Source of the DNA: Affinirhizobium lemnae
GTDB lineage: Bacteria; Pseudomonadota; Alphaproteobacteria; Rhizobiales; Rhizobiaceae
Assembly (NCBI RefSeq): GCF_022968395.1
Contig: NZ_JALJQZ010000023.1
Location: 1-63,426 of the forward strand
Length of the DNA: 63,426 nt
Direction of reading: 5' to 3'
Position 1 is the stretch's first letter, and every line of letters begins with the position of its first letter. Made by a program: the position numbers and the translations under genes. Positions 25,088 to 33,256 of this stretch are shown here, piece after piece. The notes below the pieces were generated by a model. The model did no database searches and had not been told where the DNA came from. It worked only from the letters and a program-made list of their open reading frames with translations.

Positions 25088-26014
25088 ATGTTGAACCAGA
25101 TCAAGGGACTGCATCATGTTACGTCGATGGCAGCCAATGCCAAGACCAATAACAGCTTCTTCACTGATACGCTCGGCCTTCGCCGGGTGAAGAAGACCGT
25201 CAACTTCGATGCGCCGGATGTCTATCATCTCTACTACGGCGACGAGGTTGGTACGCCCGGCTCGGTCATGACCTATTTCCCGTTCCCGCATATCGCCAAG
25301 GGGCGTCCCGGCACGGGCGAAGTTGGAACAACCGTCTTCTCAGTGCCGCAAGGATCGCTCACCTATTGGGGCAATCGTCTGGCTGCCAAGGGCAATCTGG
25401 AACTGAAGGCCGATGAGGCTTTCGGGAGCAAGCGCCTGAACTTCTTTGGTCCGGATGGCGATGGCTTCGCACTGGTCGAGGTGAAGGATGACGATCGCGC
25501 TGCCTGGACTGGCAATGGGGTCGATATCGACCACGCCATTCGTGGTTTTCATTCCGCTTCCATGCGGCTGCGGGATGAAGGCGCGACGGCCGAGCTCCTG
25601 AAGTTCATGGGTTATGAGGAAGTGGATCGCGCCGATGGCGTGGTGCGTCTCGGCATTCCCGGAGGCAATGGTGCCGATTTCATCGATATCGAGACCATGC
25701 CGAACATCGCGCGTGCCAATCTCGGCGCCGGCTCGGTGCATCACATCGCGTTTGCCGTCGAAAACCGTGAAAAGCAGTTGGAGGTCCGCAAGGCTCTGAT
25801 GGACACCGGTTATCAGGTGACCCCGGTTATCGATCGCGATTACTTCTGGGCCATCTATTTCCGCACACCGGGTGGCGTGTTGTTCGAAATCGCCACCAAT
25901 GAGCCCGGTTTCGACCGCGACGAAGATACCGTGCATCTGGGCGAAGCACTCAAGCTGCCAACGCAGCATGCGCATCTTCGCTCCTATCTCGAAGAGCATC
26001 TGGAAAAGCTTTGA
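25088..26014 (+). CDS. Ring-cleaving dioxygenase of the VOC superfamily (MhqO-like)
   Basis: The 308-residue protein has two vicinal-oxygen-chelate modules, opening with KGLHHVTSMA and with the second module around SVHHIAFAVEN and GGVLFEIATNEPGF, which supply the His/His/Glu metal site. This matches the MhqO/MhqA group of putative ring-cleaving dioxygenases linked to resistance to hydroquinones and catechols. The next gene, a carboxylesterase-like hydrolase, starts 18 bases after the stop, reproducing the mhqO-mhqD pairing of other bacteria. Confidence 0.87.
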   Translation: MLNQIKGLHHVTSMAANAKTNNSFFTDTLGLRRVKKTVNFDAPDVYHLYYGDEVGTPGSVMTYFPFPHIAKGRPGTGEVGTTVFSVPQGSLTYWGNRLAAKGNLELKADEAFGSKRLNFFGPDGDGFALVEVKDDDRAAWTGNGVDIDHAIRGFHSASMRLRDEGATAELLKFMGYEEVDRADGVVRLGIPGGNGADFIDIETMPNIARANLGAGSVHHIAFAVENREKQLEVRKALMDTGYQVTPVIDRDYFWAIYFRTPGGVLFEIATNEPGFDRDEDTVHLGEALKLPTQHAHLRSYLEEHLEKL

Positions 26015-26032
26015 AGCTTGAGGATTTCGACC

Positions 26033-26641
26033 ATGACAATGGAAAGCTATGTGCACCGGGCGCGGCCCGGTGCGACCGGAGCGCCGATCTTTTTCGTCTT
26101 CCATGGTACAGGTGGCGATGAGAACCAGTTCTTCGATTTCGCCAGCCGGTTGGCGCCGAATGCCACGGTGATCTCCCCCCGTGGCGATGTGGCAGAACGC
26201 GGCGCTGCGCGCTTTTTCCGGCGCAAGGCGGAAGGGGTCTACGATCTGGACGATCTGGCGCGGGCGACAGCCCAGATGGCCGCCTTCGTCGCCGCCTGCA
26301 AACAGCACTACCAGTCTGGCCCTGTCATCGGGCTTGGTTTCTCGAACGGTGCCAATATCCTCGCCAACGTGGTGATCGAAAAGCCGGACCTGTTCGAGGC
26401 TTCCGTTCTGATGCATCCGCTGATCCCGTTCGTGCCTAACCCACGATCTGGCCGCGGCAAGGTTCTGATCACCGCAGGCGAGAATGATCCGATCTGCCCG
26501 GTTCCCCTGACCCAGACGCTGGCGGATTATTTTGCCGCGCAGGGCGAGGAGGTTCAGGTAGAATGGCATCCGGGCGGTCATGAAATCCGCGGCAATGAAA
26601 TCGAGGCGGTGAAAGCCTTCCTCGCGCCATACACAGCCTGA
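26033..26641 (+). CDS. Alpha/beta hydrolase, carboxylesterase (MhqD-like)
   Basis: The 202-residue hydrolase has the oxyanion region FHGTGGDE, the nucleophile elbow GFSNG, an Asp in AGENDPICP, and His in PGGHE, completing the catalytic triad. It matches the phospholipase/carboxylesterase group containing MhqD. The start at 26033 (preceded by GAGGA) is preferred over an upstream ATG at 26018. With the dioxygenase upstream, it probably forms a quinone or catechol detoxification unit. Confidence 0.85.
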   Translation: MTMESYVHRARPGATGAPIFFVFHGTGGDENQFFDFASRLAPNATVISPRGDVAERGAARFFRRKAEGVYDLDDLARATAQMAAFVAACKQHYQSGPVIGLGFSNGANILANVVIEKPDLFEASVLMHPLIPFVPNPRSGRGKVLITAGENDPICPVPLTQTLADYFAAQGEEVQVEWHPGGHEIRGNEIEAVKAFLAPYTA

Positions 26642-26713
26642 TCGGCGTATGAGGCGGTGCCGTCACCGCCTCATACTATCCATCAGAGTATTTCTTTTCT
26701 GCATTACTTATGA

Positions 26714-26748
26714 TTGTGCACTCGGAATTTGGTGAAGGTTGTGCACAA
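26714..26748. promoter_or_regulatory. Repeated TTGTGCAC element
   Basis: TTGTGCAC occurs at 26714-26721 and again as the perfect 10-base palindrome TTGTGCACAA at 26739-26748, spaced 25 bases start to start. Both lie about 100-130 bases upstream of the CAP-RTX gene. Two similarly phased copies suggest a protein-binding site. No known regulator is assigned. Confidence 0.35.
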
Positions 26749-26843
26749 ATGAACTGTATGCAGTCTACACCTAAAATTTGACACATGTTAATGTGGTCCC
26801 ACTGGGAGATATATGACATTGCTTCATATTTGGGGGATTGGGC

Positions 26844-28037
26844 ATGCCGACGAATTATTATACAGACAGCTCTCAGGATGGTCTATCGGCTGCCGAACTT
26901 GAGCTCTACAACCTCATCATGAATTATCGGGCGACGCTGGGTCTGCCCTCCATTCCGCTCTCTGTCGGATTGACCATCACGGCTGGTCGCCATGCGCTGG
27001 ACCAAAGCGAAAACATGGGCGGCTATAACGGCCATAGCTGGAGCGATGCGCCTTACGACAGCAACAACAATGCGACCTGGACCAATATGTGGTTGGCCCC
27101 GCAACGCTTGAACACCAGCTACAAGGCTTCTACCGGCATCGACTTCTACGGATACGAAATCAGCACCGGTATCCCAAACAATGGCGGAGAGATGACCCCG
27201 GCTGATGCGTTGAAAAGCTGGCAGGGTTCGGCACCGCATAACGATGTCATCACCAACAAGAATACCTGGTCGACCATGACCTGGAACGCCATCGGTGTGG
27301 GCATCTACAAGGGCGTTGCGCATGTCTGGTTCGGCAAGGCTGCGGATCCGGCAGGGGCGCCGGTCGTCACCGGACCCATGACCGGCGGCGAGGGGAACGA
27401 CATTCTCTCCGGCAACGACCAGAACAATGTGCTGCAGGGCTTTGGCGGCAATGACCGTCTCAACCAGAGCGGCGGCTCGGACACCATGGACGGTGGCAAT
27501 GGCGTTGATACGGCCGTCTATACAGGCAAGCGCTCGGATTATCGTCTCGATACGGCATCGACCGTCAAGATCGACAAGCTTGGCGGCGGCACCGATACGC
27601 TGATTTCCATCGAGCGCATTCAGTTTTCCGATGGCACGCTGGCCTTCGACAAGGGCGCCGGGGAAATTGCCGGTTCGGCCTATCGCCTGTATCAGGCGGC
27701 CTTCGAGCGTACGCCGGACACCGGCGGACTGTCCTTCTGGATCAAGGAAATGGACAAGGGCGTCCGTCTGAAGAATGTCGCGGAAAACTTTCTGGCGTCG
27801 CGAGAATTCTTGCAGACCTATGGCACAGCTGCAACCGTGACCAACACCAAATATGTCGAGCTTCTGTACCAGCATACGCTGGGTCGCGCCTTCGATCAGG
27901 GCGGCCTGAATTTCTGGGTTTCCCGCCTGGACACAGGCACGAATGATCGCGCCGATCTCCTGGTCCAGTTCTCGGAAAGCCCGGAAAATCAGGCGCGCGT
28001 TTCGGCAGCCGTGAAGGATGGCATCTGGTACGTGTGA
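26844..28037 (+). CDS. CAP-domain, RTX-repeat, DUF4214 secreted protein
   Basis: The 397-residue protein has three parts. Residues about 15-165 are a CAP/SCP-type domain with His50 and GHSW (His64) and a later HND. Residues about 180-225 contain RTX calcium-binding nonapeptides (GGEGNDILS, GFGGNDRLN, GGNGVDTAV). Residues about 275-390 hold two DUF4214-type repeats (AFERTPDTGGLSFWI and TLGRAFDQGGLNFWV). There is no N-terminal signal peptide, as expected for type I secretion driven by a C-terminal signal. The calcium-rich outside would fold the repeats. The role of the CAP domain outside the cell is unknown. Confidence 0.85.
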   Translation: MPTNYYTDSSQDGLSAAELELYNLIMNYRATLGLPSIPLSVGLTITAGRHALDQSENMGGYNGHSWSDAPYDSNNNATWTNMWLAPQRLNTSYKASTGIDFYGYEISTGIPNNGGEMTPADALKSWQGSAPHNDVITNKNTWSTMTWNAIGVGIYKGVAHVWFGKAADPAGAPVVTGPMTGGEGNDILSGNDQNNVLQGFGGNDRLNQSGGSDTMDGGNGVDTAVYTGKRSDYRLDTASTVKIDKLGGGTDTLISIERIQFSDGTLAFDKGAGEIAGSAYRLYQAAFERTPDTGGLSFWIKEMDKGVRLKNVAENFLASREFLQTYGTAATVTNTKYVELLYQHTLGRAFDQGGLNFWVSRLDTGTNDRADLLVQFSESPENQARVSAAVKDGIWYV

Positions 28038-28092
28038 TTGGCATCCGGCGGTGCTAAATTATTCCTGAACTTAAGAATAAGGGGAGCCTCAC

Positions 28093-28494
28093 ATGCCGGA
28101 CAGCGTAAAACAGGTCTTCAACCCGCCATCGGTCCGCAGGCCTTTCGGTGCCTATAATCATGGGCTTCTGGTGCCGCCGGGCGCCTCGCTGCTCGTCACA
28201 TCCGGGCAGCTTGGCATTGCGCCTGATGACAGCATTCCGCAGGATGTGACGGCGCAGGCCGAACTGTGCTTCGAGGCCATCAGGGCCATCCTGCAAGAGG
28301 CGGGCATGACATTCGCCGATATCATCCGCATATCGGGCTTTGTGACGAAGCGTGAGGATTTTGCCCCATATATGGGGGTGCGCGATCGCTATACGCTGGA
28401 TCCGAAACCGGTCTCGACACTGATCATCGTCAGCGGCTTCACAAGACCGGAGTTTCTGGTGGAGGTGGAAGTCACGGCGGCAAGATTGACGTAA
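28093..28494 (+). CDS. RidA family protein
   Basis: The 133-residue protein has the RidA/YjgF/UK114 fold signatures FGAYNHG near the N-terminus, an active-site Arg in IIRISGFV and the C-terminal EFLVEVEVTA. RidA enzymes hydrolyse reactive enamines and imines formed by pyridoxal-phosphate enzymes; paralogues have other deaminase roles. GGGGAG lies before the ATG. It is a single gene convergent with the pyruvate-kinase-like gene. Confidence 0.88.
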   Translation: MPDSVKQVFNPPSVRRPFGAYNHGLLVPPGASLLVTSGQLGIAPDDSIPQDVTAQAELCFEAIRAILQEAGMTFADIIRISGFVTKREDFAPYMGVRDRYTLDPKPVSTLIIVSGFTRPEFLVEVEVTAARLT

Positions 28495-28504
28495 CCTCCA
28501 AGCA

Positions 28505-30025
28505 CTACCACGATTTCAGCGCCCGCAGCATCGGCGTCTTCTTGAGCATGTGCTCGTCCATCTTGGCGAGCAGATAGTCCAGCAGTTCGACGGCCTCGGC
28601 CACAGCTGGCCCCTTGTTCAGCATCACGCATTCGGCGCGGGCGGCCATCGCGGCATCCGTCATTTCGCCGCGGGAGGGAAGGCCATCCTTGACCAGATCT
28701 TCCAGAACCTGTGTGGCCCAGATTGTGGGAACGGAAGCCGCTTCGCAGATCCAGAGGATTTGTTCCTGCATTTCTGCTACGCGCTCGAAACCCAGTTCCG
28801 CCGCCAGATCGCCACGGGCAATCATCACCCCGAACGGACGGTGCGAGCCAGCGGCAGCCGCAATGAGCGCCGGGAGATTAAGAACGGCCTGCGGGTGCTC
28901 GATCTTGGCAACCAGCCCAAGCGGCGTCTGCCGGGGCGGCAGTCTCTCAAGAACCTCTTCAAGCAGATTGATATCCTCCGGCCTGCTGACGAAGGAATAA
29001 CCGATCATGTCTGCGCAGGTGACGACGGTGGCGAGATCTGTCTCATCCTTGGCGGTCAGGGGAGAGAGGCCCAACACCGTATCCGGCAGGTTCAAACCCT
29101 TCTCGGCCTTCAGTCGGGTTCCGCCGGTCTTGCAACGGTTGACGCGGATGAGCGCCTCACCGCGGGTCAGCGCCTCCACGGTGCCTTCCAGCTTGCCATC
29201 GTCGTAGCGGACCCGGTCGCCGATCGAGAGGCGGGTTACGATTTCTGGCAGGGAGACGGACGCGGATGCCTTGACCTCGTCATCGAGAAAGGGCTCGCCA
29301 TTGGCCACCAGCCGCAGCATATCGCCCAGTTGTAGCTTGAGCTTCTTCTCCGGCAGCACTTTTTCTGTTCGGATCTTCGGGCCTGCAATATCCATGAGGA
29401 TCTTCACGGGGCAACCGAATTTTTGCGCCGCCGCCCGCACATGTCCCGCCATGGAAAGCCAGCATTCCGGATCGTCATGGGCGCAATTGATGCGAGCGAT
29501 GTTCATGCCTCGGCGGACCAGATCCTCGATGAATTCCGGCCTTTCCGCTGCATCGCCCGGTAGCGTTACCATAATACGGCCGCGCCGGTGGGCAGGGGCG
29601 GCACCTAGCAGGCGCTCGGCTTCGTTCGCCAGAGCGCCCTCACCGAAAAAGAAGGTTTCTTCGCTCGGTCTGGCATGCGGTATCGCAGCGCCGGTATGGG
29701 GGGCAAGCGTTGCGAGAACGGCATCCAGCGTCGGCAGAACGCGGCCTTCCAGGCGCCCCAGCGAAGAAAGACCCTGCACCATCAGCCGCCTCTGCAGAGG
29801 GCGCAGATCACGCCTGCGAAGGGCAAGATAATGCAAGAGGTTCAGGGTGCGCCTAGTCTCGGAAGCGCACAGATCCTTAGCCTGCAATTGCTCGGTAAAA
29901 GCCGCGCCCGCTTCCTCGGCCACTTTTTCCCGTAAGGAAAGGAGCTCTGCATAAAGGGCGCCCATCTCGCTGGAGATAGCTTGGCTATTGCCGATAGGAT
30001 GGATCTGTGGCTGGGTCGTTGGCAT
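28505..30025 (-). CDS. Pyruvate kinase-like protein with N-terminal extension
   Basis: The 506-residue protein has the pyruvate kinase barrel motifs GMNIARINCAHDD, DIAGPKIRTE, LVAKIEHPQAV, MIARGDLAAELGFE and TIWATQVLE, but in variant form (for example CAHDD where typical enzymes have FSHG). Roughly 130 residues of helical sequence precede the barrel. The usual C-terminal allosteric domain appears to be missing, because the protein ends soon after the LNKGP helix. The start at 30025 has GGAG eight bases upstream. It may be a second, divergent isoenzyme; activity is likely but not certain. Confidence 0.8.
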   Translation of the reverse strand: MPTTQPQIHPIGNSQAISSEMGALYAELLSLREKVAEEAGAAFTEQLQAKDLCASETRRTLNLLHYLALRRRDLRPLQRRLMVQGLSSLGRLEGRVLPTLDAVLATLAPHTGAAIPHARPSEETFFFGEGALANEAERLLGAAPAHRRGRIMVTLPGDAAERPEFIEDLVRRGMNIARINCAHDDPECWLSMAGHVRAAAQKFGCPVKILMDIAGPKIRTEKVLPEKKLKLQLGDMLRLVANGEPFLDDEVKASASVSLPEIVTRLSIGDRVRYDDGKLEGTVEALTRGEALIRVNRCKTGGTRLKAEKGLNLPDTVLGLSPLTAKDETDLATVVTCADMIGYSFVSRPEDINLLEEVLERLPPRQTPLGLVAKIEHPQAVLNLPALIAAAAGSHRPFGVMIARGDLAAELGFERVAEMQEQILWICEAASVPTIWATQVLEDLVKDGLPSRGEMTDAAMAARAECVMLNKGPAVAEAVELLDYLLAKMDEHMLKKTPMLRALKSW

Positions 30026-30187
30026 ATCGTTTCTCCGCATTGGGCACGTCCATGCTGTGCCATGCAGATGACATGGATATGATCGCAACCGTCGCAACCC
30101 TGCGGTTGGACAACTCCGCACGCCTGGATCACAAGAAAAGTTTATGAAACCAGCTTTTTGCGTGAGCTTTGCGGATTTCGCGAGGGT

Positions 30188-30757
30188 TCAATAGCCACAG
30201 GCGCGCAATTGCCGCTCATAGCGTTCGGCTATGCCCGCGGAGCGCTGGGCTGCCGCACGAATGGCCGAGGTGAACTGGCCGCGCTCATAGCCTTTGTGTC
30301 CCGCGTAGTAGGCCAGATAGAGCCGATAGGTATCGTTCAGCGCTATGCCGTTCCGCTTGTTGCTCTTGTTGTGATACCAGCCGACGAAGTGAATGCTGTC
30401 GCCAAAATTGCTGCGGCTTGCACCCCAGCTGCCGGTTTCGCGCTTATAGACGGCCCAAGTGCCATCCAGCGCCTGTGCGTAGCCATAGGCTGTGGACGGC
30501 CTGCTCCACGGGATGAAGCCGAGCAGATAGGTGCGCTTCGGCCGCGCATAGGCCCGGAAGCCGGATTCAGTGTAAATCGTGGCCATCAAGACCGGTACAG
30601 GCACGCCATATTGGCGGGAAGCATGTCGTGCTTCTCGTGCCCAGTTGTTGAAGAGCCCGTCGCGCTGCTTGAAGATTGCACACGCATTATCAATCCTGCT
30701 TGGCGCTGTTCCGCAGCCAGCAAGAAAGAGAAGGGCGATGAAAAACGCATAACGCAT
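30188..30757 (-). CDS. Lytic transglycosylase-like lipoprotein
   Basis: The 189-residue protein has a lipoprotein signal with lipobox LAGC (Cys15). A transglycosylase SLT-like domain follows, with the catalytic Glu in ATIYTESGF, and then AYGYAQALDGTW and YHNKSN. Such enzymes cleave peptidoglycan glycan strands to form 1,6-anhydro ends at the outer membrane or periplasm. It lies upstream of the pyruvate-kinase-like gene in the same direction with a 162-base gap. Confidence 0.82.
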   Translation of the reverse strand: MRYAFFIALLFLAGCGTAPSRIDNACAIFKQRDGLFNNWAREARHASRQYGVPVPVLMATIYTESGFRAYARPKRTYLLGFIPWSRPSTAYGYAQALDGTWAVYKRETGSWGASRSNFGDSIHFVGWYHNKSNKRNGIALNDTYRLYLAYYAGHKGYERGQFTSAIRAAAQRSAGIAERYERQLRACGY

Positions 30758-30839
30758 CGCTGGTCCTCTCGATCTGACAGAACCATGACAGCTAAGTTTT
30801 AACTAAACCTTTACGGATTACGCCCTCCCGAACTCGTGT

Positions 30840-31421
30840 TCAGAAGGCTTCCATATGCGCCTTGACGCGGGCCATGAAGGCGGCGCGCGTCTCATCCGTG
30901 CAATTGTTCATGTCATAATGGGCGAGATAGGAAACCGGCGCGCCAGGCTTGATCTGCACGCGCATCACGCGGGTTACGATCTTCTTTGGCGGATTGCCCG
31001 CCAGAAAGGCACGCATGGGTGTGGCGCCATAGGTGACGACGGCAGACAGTTTGCGAATGTGCCGCAGCGTCGGGATCAGTTTTCCGTCCTTGAGATCGAA
31101 GGAAACACCCGGCAGCCAGACGCGGTCAAAGTAGCCCTTCAGCATGGCCGGGAAACCGAAGTTCCAGATGGGCGTGCAAATGACGAGGCCCTCCGCCTTC
31201 AGAAGGCGTTCCACATAGGTCTCAAGCCCTGCCATGTTCTGCGGATAATCATGATAGATCCGCCGTCCCTCCGCGCTCAGCACGGGATCGAAACCCTCGG
31301 CATAGAGATCGCAAGCATCCACCTCATGGCCTGCATGGCGAAGGCTGTCGCAGGTCAGGCGAAACAGGGATTTGCCGAAGCTTTCTTCGACGGGGTGGGA
31401 ATGCAGAACAAGAACGCGCAT
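30840..31421 (-). CDS. NAD(P)H-dependent oxidoreductase, flavodoxin-like fold
   Basis: The 193-residue protein has the Flavodoxin_2 fold with the N-terminal FMN/FAD phosphate loop HSHPVEESFGKSL and the CTPIWNFGFPAMLKGYFDRVW segment characteristic of NQO/MdaB/KefF-type quinone reductases. These reduce quinones by two electrons using NAD(P)H in the cytoplasm. The copy-B repeat lies just upstream, beyond which is the FAD-oxidase gene. Confidence 0.85.
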   Translation of the reverse strand: MRVLVLHSHPVEESFGKSLFRLTCDSLRHAGHEVDACDLYAEGFDPVLSAEGRRIYHDYPQNMAGLETYVERLLKAEGLVICTPIWNFGFPAMLKGYFDRVWLPGVSFDLKDGKLIPTLRHIRKLSAVVTYGATPMRAFLAGNPPKKIVTRVMRVQIKPGAPVSYLAHYDMNNCTDETRAAFMARVKAHMEAF

Positions 31422-31631
31422 GGGTCAAAGCTCCAAATCTTGCGGCCTCCTGCTCGAGGCCCGATCAAAAACTTCCGCGCCGTTTGTCCCAGCGGTTTCC
31501 TGCCTCGCCGCCCAGCCGAGGCAAAGAAACCACCATATTGCATGAGCCGGATTTGCTCCGGCCGGGAGTACCTTCGGAATGGTGTTGTGGTGGCGGATAG
31601 ATAATTCGGTTTTCGAGTTCCTTTGTAAATG

Positions 31632-31809
31632 ACCCCCCTCTGCCCTGCCGTGCATGTCCCCCTCAAGGGGGGAGATCGATTTGCGGCTCCCGACCGCTTT
31701 CCGTCAGGCTGGCCGGGCGCGGCAAAGACAGTTGCCAAGGTGGGCGAGCGATCGCTCCTTGCCAATCTCCCCCCTTGAGGGGGAGATGCCCGGCAGGGCA
31801 GAGGGGGGT
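31632..31809. repeat. Paired GC-rich palindromic repeat (copy B)
   Basis: Arms 31632-31676 and 31765-31809 are 45 bases each and form a near-perfect inverted repeat, with two mismatches, around an 88-base spacer. Each arm also contains a hairpin (TCCCCCTCAAGGGGGGA). The core CCCCTCTGCCCTGCC is shared with copy A. This is the best-preserved copy in the window. The whole gap 31422-31835 holds nothing else that I can support as a gene. Confidence 0.85.
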
Positions 31810-31835
31810 GCTTCTATGACGCGATGCTGAGCGTT

Positions 31836-33251
31836 TTACTCCCCCGCTTCGCCAAAGGACTGAAGGCCGGGGAAGAGGTAGTTCTTGCCCGCCTTGAAAT
31901 CGAAATCCGGGTTCTCCCAGGCAATCATCTTGCCGGGGTTCAGCAGGCCCTTCGGATCGGTCTCTTTCTTGAAGGCAAGCTGTACCTCGTCCGTCTGCTT
32001 CATGCCGCCTTCTTCCAGCGTATAGCGGTGCGGGTTGAAGATCGGACAGCCGTGATCCTCATGGATCTTGATGATCTCTTCCAGCCGTTCCTTCGTGGTG
32101 TAGCGCACGAGCGGCAGACCGGCGCACTGGATGTTGCCATCGAACTTGATGAATTCCAGATGGCCCGGAACTTCATCGCCGAAGATTTCCACCATCTTGC
32201 CCACCTTCGCCACGTGATCCGGACTTGGGTACTGGACCTGAAGATAGGTAAAGCTCGGATCGACCTTCAGGGCGCGCAGCGTCGTGTGGTTCCAGCCGAG
32301 CTCATAAGCATGGGGTATGCCCTTCATGCTTTCCACCTTGTCGGAGCGGAAGAGGATTTCGCCCTTCATACGCTCCGTCAGTGCCGTAAACGCATCGATG
32401 GCATGCGGCGCAATCATCACCACGACAATGGACTGGCCGCGATGGCGGATAAACGGCTTGTGGCGTGGGAAGTAGTCATAGGGGATAGGGGCTGCAATCG
32501 GCGCGATTTCCTTCAGCAGCAGGCCGTTTTTATGCGCCAGCGTATCGGCAAAGCGCACCGCATCCATGAAATCGTCATAGCCGACCAGCACATCCACCCA
32601 GTCATAGGCGGGTGCAAGCGGCATTTCCACCTCGGTGATAATGCCATTGGTGCCATAGGCATGGCTGACCTTCTGGAGATCCCAGGCCGTCAGTTCCAGC
32701 ACACGCGGCTCTGCTTCCATGGTCACGACCCGAAGCCGCAGGATATTGCCGAGATCGCGAAGGCCGCCCCAGTGGATGGAGCCGACGCCACCGGAACCGC
32801 CGGCGATGAAGCCGCCAATCGTCGCCGTTTGTGCTGTCGAGGGGTGGAAACGAAGCTCTTGCCCGGAATGGGCCTTCGTCTGCCGGTCGAGTTCGGCAAT
32901 GATGATGCCGGGTTCGCAGATCACGCGGCCGGGGTGAATTTCCTTCACCTTGTTCATGTTGATGAGGTTGAGAACGATGCCGCCGGACAGCGGCATGGCT
33001 TGGCCGTAATTGCCCGTTCCTGCACCGCGTGGCGTTACCGGTACGCCATGGGCAAAGGCCACTTTCAGCGTGCGGATCACCTCTTCTTCCGTGGTGGGGG
33101 AAACCACCAGATCACCCGTCACGCTATCCAGCTCTTCTTTCAGGATTGGCGAGTACCAGTAGAAATCGCGGCTTTTCTGGCGCACCAGAGCCGGATTATC
33201 TTCTACCGCGATGCCTTCCAGTTCCTGTTTGATCTTTGCGTAATCGGCCAT
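31836..33251 (-). CDS. FAD-binding oxidase/dehydrogenase (GlcD-like)
   Basis: The 471-residue flavoprotein of the FAD_binding_4 type has the PP-loop TPRGAGTGNYGQAMPLSGG and the GGFIAGGSGGVGS motif that binds FAD, then a C-terminal cap domain ending DPKGLLNPGKM. Family members oxidise hydroxyacids or related alcohols and pass electrons to an acceptor. The start at 33251 is an ATG. A GTG at 33260 overlapping the upstream stop (GTGA) would add three residues. It is the last gene of the NMT1-type importer operon and probably acts on a product of the imported compound. Confidence 0.85.
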   Translation of the reverse strand: MADYAKIKQELEGIAVEDNPALVRQKSRDFYWYSPILKEELDSVTGDLVVSPTTEEEVIRTLKVAFAHGVPVTPRGAGTGNYGQAMPLSGGIVLNLINMNKVKEIHPGRVICEPGIIIAELDRQTKAHSGQELRFHPSTAQTATIGGFIAGGSGGVGSIHWGGLRDLGNILRLRVVTMEAEPRVLELTAWDLQKVSHAYGTNGIITEVEMPLAPAYDWVDVLVGYDDFMDAVRFADTLAHKNGLLLKEIAPIAAPIPYDYFPRHKPFIRHRGQSIVVVMIAPHAIDAFTALTERMKGEILFRSDKVESMKGIPHAYELGWNHTTLRALKVDPSFTYLQVQYPSPDHVAKVGKMVEIFGDEVPGHLEFIKFDGNIQCAGLPLVRYTTKERLEEIIKIHEDHGCPIFNPHRYTLEEGGMKQTDEVQLAFKKETDPKGLLNPGKMIAWENPDFDFKAGKNYLFPGLQSFGEAGE

Positions 33252-33256
33252 GGTGC

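Noticed and set aside
25340..26581. 413-codon minus-strand open frame
   Set aside because: It runs antisense across two real genes (dioxygenase and hydrolase) and has no recognisable domain.
26883..27875. 330-codon minus-strand open frame
   Set aside because: It is antisense to the CAP-RTX gene, whose repeats and domains are clear.
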